A stretch of 64,000 bases of DNA, taken from Kocuria sp. p3-SID1428. GTDB taxonomy: Bacteria > Actinomycetota > Actinomycetes > Actinomycetales > Micrococcaceae. The first letter of the stretch is position 1. Every line of letters starts with the position of its first letter. Both the position numbers and the translations under genes were made by a program. Below the pieces are notes generated by a model. The model was not told the origin of the DNA, did not search any database, and saw only the letters and a list, made by a program, of their open reading frames with translations. The DNA is taken from the NCBI RefSeq assembly GCF_025149945.1, contig NZ_JALXVH010000004.1:31566-95565 (forward strand). The letters run 5' to 3'. Of this stretch, positions 13,769 to 22,675 are shown piece by piece.

Positions 13769-15127
13769 ATGTCCGCACAGCAGCCCACCCCCTCCGCCCC
13801 GCAGGGATGGAGCTTCGAGACCCGGCAGATCCATGCCGGTCAGGAGCCCGATCCCGTCACCGGCGCCCGGGCGCTGCCCATCCAGCAGACGACCTCGTAC
13901 GTCTTCCCGGATGCCGAGACCGCTGCCGGTCGCTTCGGACTCAGCCAGGTCGGGCCCATCTACACCCGCCTGACCAACCCCACCACCGAGGTCGTCGAGA
14001 ACCGCATCGCCTCCCTGGAGGGCGGCACCGCGGCCGTCATGGTCTCCTCCGGGCAGGCCGCCACCACCTACGCGATCCTCAACGTGGCCGGGGCCGGCGA
14101 TCACATCGTGGCCAGCCCGTCGCTGTACGGCGGCTCCTTCAACCTGTTCAAGCACACCCTGTCGCGGCTCGGGATCGAGACCACGTTCGTCTCCGACCCG
14201 GATGACCCCCAGGCCTGGCGCGATGCCGTTCGGCCCAGTACCAAGGCCTTCTACGCGGAGACCATCCCGAACCCGCGCAACGACGTCCTGGACCTGGAGA
14301 CGGTCTCGCGGATCGCCCACGAGTCCGAGGTGCCGCTGATGGTGGACAACACCATCGCCACCCCGTACCTGCTGCGGCCGTTCGAGCACGGCGCCGACGT
14401 GGTGATCCACTCCGCCACCAAGTTCCTGGGCGGGCACGGCACCTCGGTGGGCGGGTTCATCGTGGATTCCGGGCGCTTCGACTACACCCGCTACCCGCAG
14501 CGCTTCCCCGGGTTCGTGGACCCGGACGAGTCCTACCACGGCGTCGTGTTCGGGGAGGTCTTCGGCGAGAACGGGCCGTTCGGGGCCAACGTGTCCTTCG
14601 CCTTCAAGGTCCGCACCCAGCTGCTGCGGGACATGGGAGCCTCCATCTCCCCGTTCAACGCCTTCCTGATCGAGCAGGGCATCGAGACGCTGTCGCTGCG
14701 CATGGAGCGCCACATCGCCAACGCCCAGAAGGTCGCGACCTGGCTCGAGGGGCACGAGGGCGTCGAGTCGGTGTCCTATGCGGGACTCGAGTCCTCGCCG
14801 TGGCACGAGCGCGCGCAGAAGTACGCACCCGGCGGGGCCGGCTCGGTCCTCGGCTTCGTGCTCCACGGCGGCTCGGAGGCGGGTCAGGCCTTCGTGGACG
14901 CGCTGAGCCTGCACTCGAACGTCGCGAACATCGGCGACGTCCGCTCCCTGGTCATCCACCCTGCCTCGACCACGCACGCCCAGCTCTCCCCGGAGGAGCA
15001 GCTGGCAGCGGGCGTGGCCCCCGGCTTCGTGCGCCTGTCCGTGGGTCTCGAGCACATCGACGACATCCTCGCCGACCTGGAGCTCGGCTTCGCCGCGGTC
15101 AGCCGTGCGGCAGGAGCCTCGGCCTGA
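13769..15127 (+). CDS. metY: O-acetylhomoserine sulfhydrylase (PLP enzyme)
   Basis: 452 residues. It forms homocysteine (or methionine with methanethiol) from O-acetylhomoserine and sulfide. It is a Cys/Met-metabolism PLP fold: [22 protein letters not shown], and the PLP lysine in [13 protein letters not shown]. The length and [15 protein letters not shown] opening match MetY rather than cystathionine gamma-synthase. The RBS is CAAGGAG 8 nt before ATG. It sits under the SAM riboswitch and is followed directly by metX (1 nt gap), giving acetylation and sulfhydrylation in one transcript. Confidence 0.95.
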   Translation: MSAQQPTPSAPQGWSFETRQIHAGQEPDPVTGARALPIQQTTSYVFPDAETAAGRFGLSQVGPIYTRLTNPTTEVVENRIASLEGGTAAVMVSSGQAATTYAILNVAGAGDHIVASPSLYGGSFNLFKHTLSRLGIETTFVSDPDDPQAWRDAVRPSTKAFYAETIPNPRNDVLDLETVSRIAHESEVPLMVDNTIATPYLLRPFEHGADVVIHSATKFLGGHGTSVGGFIVDSGRFDYTRYPQRFPGFVDPDESYHGVVFGEVFGENGPFGANVSFAFKVRTQLLRDMGASISPFNAFLIEQGIETLSLRMERHIANAQKVATWLEGHEGVESVSYAGLESSPWHERAQKYAPGGAGSVLGFVLHGGSEAGQAFVDALSLHSNVANIGDVRSLVIHPASTTHAQLSPEEQLAAGVAPGFVRLSVGLEHIDDILADLELGFAAVSRAAGASA

Positions 15128-15128
15128 G

Positions 15129-16310
15129 ATGACGATCGCCGACAGTCCCCTTCCGCCCGCGCAGCAGCCCTTCCGCACCGAGGGGCTGCTGCGCCGCGCC
15201 CGGATCGGCGACCTCTCCCTGGACTCCGGAGCCGTGCTGCCCGAGGTCGAGCTGGCCTACGAGACCTGGGGCGAGCTCGACGACCGCGCTTCCAACGCGG
15301 TGCTCGTCCCGCATGCCCTGACCGGTGACACCCATGTCACGCGCGGGCGGGTAGCCCAGGACGCCACCGCGTTCGACCGCGTCTCCGCCGAGGCCCCGGG
15401 CTGGTGGGACGGGCTGGTCGGTCCCGGGCGGGCGATCGACACCGACCGCTTCTTCGTGGTCGCGATCAACATGCTCGGTGGCTGCTACGGCTCCACGGGG
15501 CCGGCGTCGCTGATCCCGGAGGGCAGCCCGCATGCAGGGCTTCCGTGGGGATCGGACTTCCCCGCGGTGACCATCCGCGATTCGGTGCGGGCCGAACAGC
15601 GCCTGGCCGAGCAGCTGGGCATCGCGTCCTGGCGGCTGGTCGTCGGCGGGTCCATGGGCGGTGCGCGGGCGCTCGAATGGGCTGCCACGTTCCCCGAGCA
15701 GGTGCGTGCCTGTGCCGTGATCGCCTCGACCGCGGCCTCCAGCGCCGAGCAGATCGCCTGGGGGCAGGCGCAGAGCCTGGCGATCCGCAACGATCCCGAC
15801 TTCCGCGGCGGCGACTACTACGACGGCGTCATTCCCTCGGCCGGTTTGGGGCTGGCGCGGCGGATCGCGCACACCACCTATCGCGCGGCACCGGATCTCA
15901 ACACCCGCTTCGGCCACTCGCCCCAGGCCGGCGAGGATCCCTCGGCGCCGCAGCCGGGGCGCCGCCGGGGCCGCTACGCGATCGAGAGCTACCTGGATCA
16001 CCAGGCCGCCAAGCTCGTGGGCCGCTTCGACGCCAATTCCTACCTGGTGCTCAACGACGCCCTCATGGGCCACGACGTCGGCCGCGACCGCGGCGGCGCC
16101 CGGCAGGCGCTCGCGGCCACGACCTGCGACTGGCTCGTGGCCGCGGTCGACTCCGACCGGCTCTACCTGCCCTCGGAGTCCGAGGACCTCGCCCGGCTGC
16201 TGCCCGGCCAGGTCGCACACCGCACCATCCGCTCCGGAGCCGGGCACGACGGCTTCCTGATCGAGCACGAGCAGATCGGCGAGCTGGTCCGCGACGCCTT
16301 CCTCTCCTGA
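15129..16310 (+). CDS. metX: Homoserine O-acetyltransferase
   Basis: 393-residue alpha/beta-hydrolase-fold acyltransferase that makes O-acetylhomoserine for MetY. The nucleophile Ser is in GGSMGGARALEWA. The Asp/His pair is in VDSDRLYLP and AGHDGFLIEHEQI. The oxyanion region NMLGGCYGSTGPAS is conserved. ATG 15129 follows the metY stop by one base, so it is co-transcribed and translationally coupled. Confidence 0.95.
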   Translation: MTIADSPLPPAQQPFRTEGLLRRARIGDLSLDSGAVLPEVELAYETWGELDDRASNAVLVPHALTGDTHVTRGRVAQDATAFDRVSAEAPGWWDGLVGPGRAIDTDRFFVVAINMLGGCYGSTGPASLIPEGSPHAGLPWGSDFPAVTIRDSVRAEQRLAEQLGIASWRLVVGGSMGGARALEWAATFPEQVRACAVIASTAASSAEQIAWGQAQSLAIRNDPDFRGGDYYDGVIPSAGLGLARRIAHTTYRAAPDLNTRFGHSPQAGEDPSAPQPGRRRGRYAIESYLDHQAAKLVGRFDANSYLVLNDALMGHDVGRDRGGARQALAATTCDWLVAAVDSDRLYLPSESEDLARLLPGQVAHRTIRSGAGHDGFLIEHEQIGELVRDAFLS

Positions 16311-16411
16311 CGGCCCCAGATCCCGTCGGGAAGCGCTCGGGAGTCAGGGAGGACCGCGGCTTCACCGGCTGAGAGACGGACGTGTAGATCCGCGCTGCCG
16401 GACACCGTCCC

Positions 16412-16660
16412 GTGAAGCCGGACCTCGCCGACCGTCACCGTCGGCTGGCGTTGCAGTTCGATGGCGCTGTCCACGAGGACGGGAGGCAGCGCCTGCGGGA
16501 CGTCGAGCGGCTGCGGGCCACCGAGGCGGCAGGCTGGACGGAGCTGCGGGTGGTCCACACGGATCTGGACCTCGTCGACCCGCTGGACCCGGCGTCCGAG
16601 CCTCGGATCCTCACGCTGGTGCGGGACTACCGGCAGCGGTTCGACGCCGACCGGAGCCCG
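16412..16660 (+). pseudogene. Remnant of a DUF559/endonuclease-like protein (C-terminal part)
   Basis: Residues LALQFDGAVHEDGRQRLRDVERLRATEAAGWTELRVV have the pattern of DUF559/very-short-patch-like nucleases (E/D-x-DG-x-H...RD..R...L..GW..LRV). The N-terminal two thirds are absent, and no stop separates it from downstream sequence. It fills most of the 16311-16870 gap. Seen by pattern only; a similarity search would settle it. Confidence 0.45.
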
Positions 16661-16773
16661 AGAGCGCTTCAGCTGCCCGGACGCCGGTGCGGAGTCACGA
16701 ATGCGGGCCTTCGCGTGACGATGCTCAGCACAAGCGACTCCTCACGGGAGCCACCTCGTGCGCCCTCGACGAG

Positions 16774-16822
16774 GGGTCTCCTGCGCAGACCTTCGCCGCA
16801 TGAAGGCCTGCGCAGGAGACCC
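16774..16822. repeat. Long perfect hairpin upstream of the esterase gene
   Basis: A 15-bp perfect stem (GGGTCTCCTGCGCAG and its complement), then an inner CCTTC/GAAGG stem. It ends 49 nt before ATG 16871 and has no T-run. It may be a terminator for the upstream transcript or a dispersed repeat. Confidence 0.6.
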
Positions 16823-16857
16823 TTCGCGGTGCGGACAGGCGAGCCGGCCTCGGATGC

Positions 16858-16870
16858 CATGATGGTCGGC
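16858..16870 (+). promoter_or_regulatory. -10 element of the esterase gene (predicted leaderless)
   Basis: CATGAT (16858-16863) followed by 7 nt and ATG 16871. Confidence 0.35.
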
Positions 16871-17506
16871 ATGAGCGAGAACCCCGTCGTGATGTGGAAC
16901 CGTGATCCCGCCGATTTCCCGGAGGCGCCCTTGCTGGTGCTCTTCCACGGCTTCGGCTCGAACGAGCAGGACCTCATGGGCCTGGTGCCGCAGCTGCCGC
17001 AGGACTTCGTGGTGGCCTCAGTGCGCGCACCGCTGAGCCAGCCTCCGGGCTACAGCTGGTACCCGCTCTACGACGAGGAGGCCTTCGGCGCTGAGGCCAT
17101 CCGCGCGGCGGTCGAGCCGCTCGTGGGATGGCTGCGCGAGCAGGCCCAGGGGCGACCGTCGACCACGCTGCTGGGCTTCTCCCAGGGCATGTCGATCGCC
17201 ACCTCGCTGGTCCGTGCCATGCCGGGGGAGATCACCGCAGTGATCGGGCTGTCGGGCTTCGTGGTGCCGGAGCCGCTGGACATCTTCCGTGACGACGAGC
17301 TGAAGCGGGAGCCGTTCAAGCTGTTCTGGGGCCGGGACCCGCAGGACCCCATCGTCAACGACCAGCTGGTGGAGATGACCGCCGAGTGGCTCGTGGAGCA
17401 CGCGGACACCATGAAGGTCCACTACCAGGGCATCGGCCACAGCGTGTCCCCGCAGGAGATCGGCCACGTCAACGAGTACCTGACCCGCATGGTGCTGGGT
17501 CGCTGA
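16871..17506 (+). CDS. Phospholipase/carboxylesterase family alpha/beta hydrolase
   Basis: 211 residues, the usual length of this family (bacterial esterases related to acyl-protein thioesterase). It has an LFHGFGSNEQDL oxyanion loop, nucleophile Ser in GFSQGMSIA, Asp in GRDPQDPIV and His in GIGHSVSPQEI. It is cytoplasmic (no signal) and probably hydrolyses short acyl esters or thioesters; the substrate is unknown. Three in-frame ATGs lie at 16859, 16862 and 16871. The last starts at the family's N-terminus and agrees with the leaderless spacing. It converges with the S4 gene. Confidence 0.88.
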   Translation: MSENPVVMWNRDPADFPEAPLLVLFHGFGSNEQDLMGLVPQLPQDFVVASVRAPLSQPPGYSWYPLYDEEAFGAEAIRAAVEPLVGWLREQAQGRPSTTLLGFSQGMSIATSLVRAMPGEITAVIGLSGFVVPEPLDIFRDDELKREPFKLFWGRDPQDPIVNDQLVEMTAEWLVEHADTMKVHYQGIGHSVSPQEIGHVNEYLTRMVLGR

Positions 17507-17523
17507 GCCGGGCCGGGGCCCGT

Positions 17524-17760
17524 TCAGCTCTGGGCGCGGATGACCAGCGAGGTTCCGTTGTAGGTGATGACGTCGCCGTCGTGCAGCTGGCGGCCTCGGC
17601 GGGTCTCGATGTCCTGATTGACCTGGACCATGCCCTCCTCCACAGCGGTGCGGGCCATGGCGCCGTCCTCGACCAGGCTGCCGAGCTTGAGGGCCTGGCC
17701 CAGGCGGATCATCTCGTCGCGGATGGGCAGCTCTTCGGGGGTGCTTGCGGTGTCGGTCAT
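17524..17760 (-). CDS. S4-domain RNA-binding protein
   Basis: 78 residues, essentially one S4 domain: IRLGQALKLGSLVEDGAMARTAVEEGMVQVNQ..., then RRGRQLHDGDVI. It is YaaA/RlbA-like, probably binding structured RNA such as rRNA or tRNA. On the minus strand a GACAAT -10 box (17772-17767) ends 6 nt before the ATG, suggesting a leaderless mRNA; GGAG in the same stretch would also serve as a weak RBS. Divergent from the transporter at 17822. Confidence 0.88.
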   Translation of the reverse strand: MTDTASTPEELPIRDEMIRLGQALKLGSLVEDGAMARTAVEEGMVQVNQDIETRRGRQLHDGDVITYNGTSLVIRAQS

Positions 17761-17821
17761 GGCTCCATTGTCTCTCACTGCCCACGGGGGCGGGGTCCGC
17801 GCCCGCGAGTATCCTGAGCCG

Positions 17822-18871
17822 GTGCCTTCCACAGATGCCGTGCAGCAGATTCCCGAGCAGTCCGCAGCCGTCGTGACGGCCCCCGCGCAGACCCACAGCC
17901 CCGTCACGGTGCTGATCGCCCAGATCGCCGCCGTGCTCGCCGGCGGTGCCATGGCCGTCCAGTCGCGCGTCAACGGCGAGCTGGGAGCCCGCACGGGGGA
18001 TTCCGTGGCCGCGGGTCTCACCGGCTTCTCCGTGGGATTCGTGATCGTCCTGCTCGGGACTGCGCTCATCCCAGCCGGGCGCCGCGGCCTGATCACGGCC
18101 CTGGGCGCGTTCCGGGCCCGACGCCTGCCCGCGGTCTTCCTGCTCTCCGGGGTCTTCGGCGCTTTCCTGGTGGTGGTGCAGACCGTGACCACGCCGATGG
18201 TGGGCGTCTCCGTGTTCATCCTGGGCATGGTCGTCGGCCAATCGGTCGGCGGGCTCGGGGTGGACCGCGCGGGCATCGGCCCCGGCGGGATGAAGCCGCT
18301 GACCGGCTGGCGGCTGCTGGGCACCGGGATCATCGTGGTCTCCGTGCTGATCGCGCAGCTGCCGCACTTCGGCGACGACGGCGCCGAGGCCCGCAGCCCG
18401 GCCCTCATCCTGGCGATGGTGCTCCTGCCCGTGCTGGCCGGCCTGGGCTCCGCACTGCAGACGGCCTTCAACGGGCGGATCGGGGCGGAGGCCGGCACGC
18501 CGATCACCCCGACCGTGCTCAACTTCGCCGTCGGCGTGCTCTCGCTGATCATCGCCACGGTCATCCACCGGCTCACCGCCGACCTGCCGCCGTGGCACTT
18601 CCCGCCGCAGTGGTGGCTCTACCTGGGCGGGGTGTGCGGCGTCGTGTTCGTGGCCGCGGGGGCGGTGCTGTCGCGGATCATCGGGATCCTGCGCACCAGC
18701 CTGTCCCTGACCGCGGGGATGCTCACCGGAGCGCTGCTGCTGGATCTGCTCGTGCCCACGAGCGGCGCGGTGATCGCACCGCTGACGGTGCTGGGCACGG
18801 CGCTGACATTCGTGGGACTCGTCGTCGTGTCCCTGCCGTGGAAGCGGCGGGGCGCCGTCGTCCGGACATGA
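17822..18871 (+). CDS. DMT-superfamily transporter, fused YdcZ (DUF606) pair
   Basis: 349 residues with about ten membrane segments. There are two tandem YdcZ-like halves of about 150 residues each, recognisable from the repeated LIAQIAAVLAGGAMAVQSRVNGELGARTG and LLPVLAGLGSALQTAFNGRIGAEAG. Many bacteria carry one half per gene; here the two are fused. The substrate is unknown. The GTG start at 17822 is preceded by TATCCT (17810-17815) at 6 nt, so it is probably leaderless. The gene ends at a strong hairpin. Confidence 0.85.
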   Translation: MPSTDAVQQIPEQSAAVVTAPAQTHSPVTVLIAQIAAVLAGGAMAVQSRVNGELGARTGDSVAAGLTGFSVGFVIVLLGTALIPAGRRGLITALGAFRARRLPAVFLLSGVFGAFLVVVQTVTTPMVGVSVFILGMVVGQSVGGLGVDRAGIGPGGMKPLTGWRLLGTGIIVVSVLIAQLPHFGDDGAEARSPALILAMVLLPVLAGLGSALQTAFNGRIGAEAGTPITPTVLNFAVGVLSLIIATVIHRLTADLPPWHFPPQWWLYLGGVCGVVFVAAGAVLSRIIGILRTSLSLTAGMLTGALLLDLLVPTSGAVIAPLTVLGTALTFVGLVVVSLPWKRRGAVVRT

Positions 18872-18872
18872 C

Positions 18873-18906
18873 AGCAGCCGTCGCGCGGAGGAGCGCGACG
18901 GCTGCT
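18873..18906. terminator. Hairpin terminator between convergent genes
   Basis: Perfect 14-bp stem (AGCAGCCGTCGCGC and its complement) with a 6-nt loop, directly after the YdcZ-type transporter stop and before the end of the minus-strand membrane-protein remnant. Confidence 0.75.
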
Positions 18907-18929
18907 GCAGAGCAACGGGCTCTACGTGC

Positions 18930-19545
18930 TCACTTGGCCGTGTGCCGCCCGTGGCCCGCGGCCACGGGCTCGTCTGAGGAGTAGTCGATCGACGTATCGC
19001 GGACCGGGACGGCCGAGCCGCCGGAGCGGCGCACGGCACCGCGCTCCCAGGCCAGCCCGATCCCGATCAGCACGAGCCCGATCGCCAGCCATCCGGAGAG
19101 CACGAGCCACTGCATAGTGGTGTCGGCCTCCGGGAAGTAGGAGATGTCGCGGATCAGCGTGGAGATCGCCCCGGGCGGCGGGTACTGCCCGATCTCGATG
19201 CCGCCGGCGAGTCCGCCCATGACCATGGGGAAGGCCAGCACGCCCAGGCCCGCACCGTTGGGGTCGTTCTCGCTGAAGGGGATCAGGTCCGTCTGGGTCA
19301 CGAGCATGCCCGTCTGCTCACCCAGCTGCTCGCCCACTCGCTGGAGGATCTGGCCGGTGGCGGCATTGTTGGCCGAGGCGGAGATGACCTCGGCAGGCCG
19401 GCCGATCACGATGGCGTCGTAGACGTCGCGCTGCTCGATGGCCTCGACGGCGGCGTCACGGTCCTCGCCGGTCGTGATGTCGAACAGATCCGGCTGGGCG
19501 TCCTCGAGCTGGTCCTGGACCATCTCGACGGCCGCTCGGAGCACC
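18930..19545 (-). pseudogene. 5'-truncated YhgE/ABC-2-like membrane protein
   Basis: About 200 residues match the second part of an actinobacterial membrane protein of the YhgE/ABC-2 permease type: an extracytoplasmic stretch (FDITTGEDRDAAVEAIEQRDVYDAIVIG...VISASANNAATGQIL), then LGVLAFPMVMGGLAGGIEIG and a last helix with a basic tail. The first transmembrane helix and start, present in complete members, are missing. Upstream of VEMVQDQL the frame loses sense and the opposite strand becomes coding (a TetR tail). Confidence 0.65.
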
Positions 19546-19832
19546 AGACGCGCCTGCTGCGCGTCCGTGCGCAGTTCATCCCGCTGATCGAGCAGCTGAT
19601 CATTCGCGCCCAGCGCGAGGGTCGGATCCGTGCAGATTTCAGCTCCGCGGATCTTCCGATGTTCTTCACGACGCTCGGTGCGGTGCAGCAGCGCGCCGGC
19701 TCGGTGGATTCGCAACTCGTGCATCGCTACGCGGAGCTGCTGCTGGAGGCGATCGCCCTTGCCGAGGCGACCTCGCAGCACCCGCCGCTGAGCGAGGCGC
19801 AGCTGATGATGGTGCTCGGTCAGCGGGGCTGA
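19539..19832 (+). pseudogene. C-terminal remnant of a TetR-family regulator
   Basis: The open frame ending at TGA 19830-19832 reads LIEQLIIRAQREGRIRADFS then SADLPMFFTTLGAVQQ, the ligand-domain pattern of TetR regulators. The N-terminal helix-turn-helix is absent. It abuts the remnant membrane gene on the other strand. The two look like survivors of a divergent regulator/target pair whose middle was deleted. Confidence 0.6.
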
Positions 19833-20025
19833 CCGGCGCCAGAGGACAGCGGCCGGACACGCGGAGCCGGCACACCGCCTCCGGCCCCGCGACCAGCGAG
19901 TCGCGGGCCGTCGTCGTCGTTGACTACCCTGGCGGTCGGTGCCTTTGCGCACCCCAGGACCTCGTACGGAAACCCCACGCCAGGCCGCAGCCAGCGGTCG
20001 CGGCAGATACCGGAGTGTGCATCTC

Positions 20026-21405
20026 ATGGCCCCCAAGTCCACGCTGGACAACGTCATCTCGCTGTGCAAGCGACGCGGCTTCGTGTTCCAGGCGGGTGAG
20101 ATCTACGGCGGCTCGCGCTCGGCCTGGGACTACGGCCCCCTGGGCGCGGAGCTCAAGGAGAACATCAAGCGCGAGTGGTGGCAGTCCTTCGTGCGTGGGC
20201 GCCAGGACATGGTGGGCTTGGACTCCTCGATCATCCTGCCCTCGGCCGTGTGGGAGGCTTCCGGGCACGTCGCCACGTTCACGGATCCGCTGGTGGAGTG
20301 CACCTCGTGCCACACCCGCCACCGCCAGGATCACCTGGAGGAGGCCTTCGAGGAGAAGAAGGGCCGCGCGCCCGAGTCCATGGCGGAGATCAACTGCCCC
20401 AACTGCGGCACCAAGGGCGAGTGGACGGACCCGCAGCAGTTCTCGGGCCTGATGAAGACCTACCTGGGCCCGGTGGACGATGAGAAGGGCAAGCACTACC
20501 TGCGCCCGGAGACCGCCCAGGGCATCTTCGTGAACTTCCTCAACGTGGTGACCGCGGCCCGTCAGCGTCCGCCGTTCGGCATCGGCCAGATCGGCAAGGC
20601 CTTCCGCAACGAGATCACCCCGGGCAACTTCATCTTCCGCACGCGCGAGTTCGAGCAGATGGAGATCGAGTACTTCGTGCACCCGGAGGAGGCCAAGGGC
20701 TCCTTCGACACCTGGGTGGATGACTGCGAGCGCTGGTTCACGGATCTGGGCGTGAACCCGCAGAACCTTCGCCGCTTCGACGTCCCGGACGGCGAGCGCG
20801 CTCACTACTCGGACGCCACGATCGACCTGGAGTACCGCTTCGGCTTCCAGGGCTCGGAGTGGGGCGAGCTGATGGGCGTGGCCAACCGCACGGACTTCGA
20901 TCTGAGCAACCACACCGAAGCCTCGGGCACCAAGATGCAGTACTTCGACCAGGCCTCCGGGGAGCGCTACACCCCGTACGTGATCGAGCCGTCCTTCGGC
21001 CTCACGCGCTCCATGATGGCGTTCCTGGTGGACTCCTACCGCGAGGAGGAGGCCCCCAACACCAAGGGCGGCACGGATGTGCGCACCGTGCTCGGGCTGG
21101 ACCCGCGCCTGGCCCCGGTCAAGGCTGCGGTCCTGCCGCTGTCCAAGAAGGACGACCTCAAGGGCGTGGCCGGGGACCTGGCCGCCGAGCTGCGGCGCCG
21201 CTGGAACATCGACTACGACGACGCCGGGGCCATCGGCCGCCGCTACCGCCGCCAGGACGAGATCGGCACGCCGTACTGCGTGACGGTGGACTTCGACACC
21301 CTCGAGGACCAGGCCGTGACCATCCGCGAGCGCGACGAGATGACCCAGGAGCGCGTCTCCCTGGACCGGGTCAGCGCGTACCTGGCCGACAAGCTGGGCT
21401 GCTGA
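20026..21405 (+). CDS. glyS: Glycyl-tRNA synthetase (alpha2 type)
   Basis: 459-residue class II synthetase charging tRNA-Gly. Class II motifs are visible: motif 2 [27 protein letters not shown] and motif 3 in [17 protein letters not shown] four-cysteine zinc site is formed by CTSCHTRH and [10 protein letters not shown]. The C-terminal anticodon domain starts near [16 protein letters not shown] 20026 ([19 protein letters not shown]) matches family starts; GGAG lies about 10 nt upstream. Followed after 12 nt by a GNAT gene, probably co-transcribed. Confidence 0.96.
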   Translation: MAPKSTLDNVISLCKRRGFVFQAGEIYGGSRSAWDYGPLGAELKENIKREWWQSFVRGRQDMVGLDSSIILPSAVWEASGHVATFTDPLVECTSCHTRHRQDHLEEAFEEKKGRAPESMAEINCPNCGTKGEWTDPQQFSGLMKTYLGPVDDEKGKHYLRPETAQGIFVNFLNVVTAARQRPPFGIGQIGKAFRNEITPGNFIFRTREFEQMEIEYFVHPEEAKGSFDTWVDDCERWFTDLGVNPQNLRRFDVPDGERAHYSDATIDLEYRFGFQGSEWGELMGVANRTDFDLSNHTEASGTKMQYFDQASGERYTPYVIEPSFGLTRSMMAFLVDSYREEEAPNTKGGTDVRTVLGLDPRLAPVKAAVLPLSKKDDLKGVAGDLAAELRRRWNIDYDDAGAIGRRYRRQDEIGTPYCVTVDFDTLEDQAVTIRERDEMTQERVSLDRVSAYLADKLGC

Positions 21406-21417
21406 GCGGAGGATCGC

Positions 21418-22398
21418 ATGAGTGTTCAACTGCGCACCTGGGAGCAGGGCGATGACCTCGCCCTGCTCGAGGTCCTGCCTGCGCCCGAGTCCGATCCCGT
21501 CGTCGCCCTGCGGGCCCTCATGGGCCCGGACACCGACGAGCCCGCGTTCTCGCGCACGGTCGTGGCCGTCGACGACGGCGTGGTGATCGGCGGCGGCGCG
21601 GTGCAGCTGCACCCCATGCACCCCGAGCGTCTGTGGGCCTTCGCTGAGGTGGCCACGGCCAACCGCGGCGAGGGCACGGGCCGGCTGATCGTGGATCGCC
21701 TGCGGGAGATCGCCGCCGAGGCCTTCCCGGGCAAGCCCCTGCGCACCAAGGCCGCGCCCGAGACCTCGGGGGCAGGCTTCGCCGCGCATGCGGGCATGGT
21801 GCCGGTCATGACGCACCGTCATGTGGTGATCGCTCCCGGCGCCCTGCCGCCGCAGCCGATCGGCGAGGGGGACTCCGCGACCGAGGCGATCGAGGATCTG
21901 GCCACGGGCTCAGTCGAGCTCACCAGGGCGGTGGGGGAGTTCTACCGCTCCGTCAACGCCTGGGACGCCCCGGCCGAGCTGTCACTGGGGCAGGTGAACC
22001 AGCAGTTCCTCTCGGAGACCTCGCAGGCCTACGGGGCGATCGTGCTGCGCCGCGGCATCGACCGCGGGGCGGGTCGCACCGGGAGCATCGGGGCCTTCGC
22101 GATCAGCTACCGCTCGCTCGAGCTGGATCAGGAGCGCTCGCAGGCCGACGCCGAGCGGCTCGAGGAGCTCGACGAACTGCCCACCGACGTCCTGGTGGGC
22201 TGGGACCCGTCGCTGTCCGACGAGGACGCGGCGATCGCGGTCGCCAAGCTGCTCGGCCTGCTCGTGGCCCGCTACCCGGTGCGCGTGGAGGTCACCGACG
22301 CCATGCGCCCGCTGGCGATCGTGTGCGCCCAGCTCGTCGCGGACGGGGTGGCCAAGGTCGTGGACGAGTCCGTGACCTACGCCGATCCCGCCGAGTGA
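21418..22398 (+). CDS. GNAT-family acetyltransferase-like protein
   Basis: 326 residues. The first half has the GNAT core with an acetyl-CoA loop-like segment (WAFAEVATANRGEGTGRLIVDRLREIA, matching R-x-x-G-x-G/A). The second half looks like a second, divergent GNAT-like domain (SIGAFAISYRSLELD...ARYPVRVEVTD). Its target is unknown. It is 12 nt downstream of glyS. There is no signal or membrane segment. Confidence 0.75.
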   Translation: MSVQLRTWEQGDDLALLEVLPAPESDPVVALRALMGPDTDEPAFSRTVVAVDDGVVIGGGAVQLHPMHPERLWAFAEVATANRGEGTGRLIVDRLREIAAEAFPGKPLRTKAAPETSGAGFAAHAGMVPVMTHRHVVIAPGALPPQPIGEGDSATEAIEDLATGSVELTRAVGEFYRSVNAWDAPAELSLGQVNQQFLSETSQAYGAIVLRRGIDRGAGRTGSIGAFAISYRSLELDQERSQADAERLEELDELPTDVLVGWDPSLSDEDAAIAVAKLLGLLVARYPVRVEVTDAMRPLAIVCAQLVADGVAKVVDESVTYADPAE

Positions 22399-22675
22399 GC
22401 CTCGCCGTCTGATCCCGCACCTTCTGGGCTGACGACAGCGGCCGGTGCCTCCCCTTCTCGGGCGCCGGCTGCGAACTGGACGGAGTGTGCGTCACGGCAT
22501 TCTCCTGTCGACGGGGAGGAGCGGCCTCGGGGCGCTCCTCCGGTTCAGTGCCCCGGTTCTAAGCAACAGGTTTGCTCATGTGAACTCCGGAGTCGGGGTG
22601 AGGGAGCCGCTGAGGAGCCCGGAATGTGCCGGAGATCGCCCGAACGCGGCGGCAGTCCTGTGGGAAGATGCCCCG

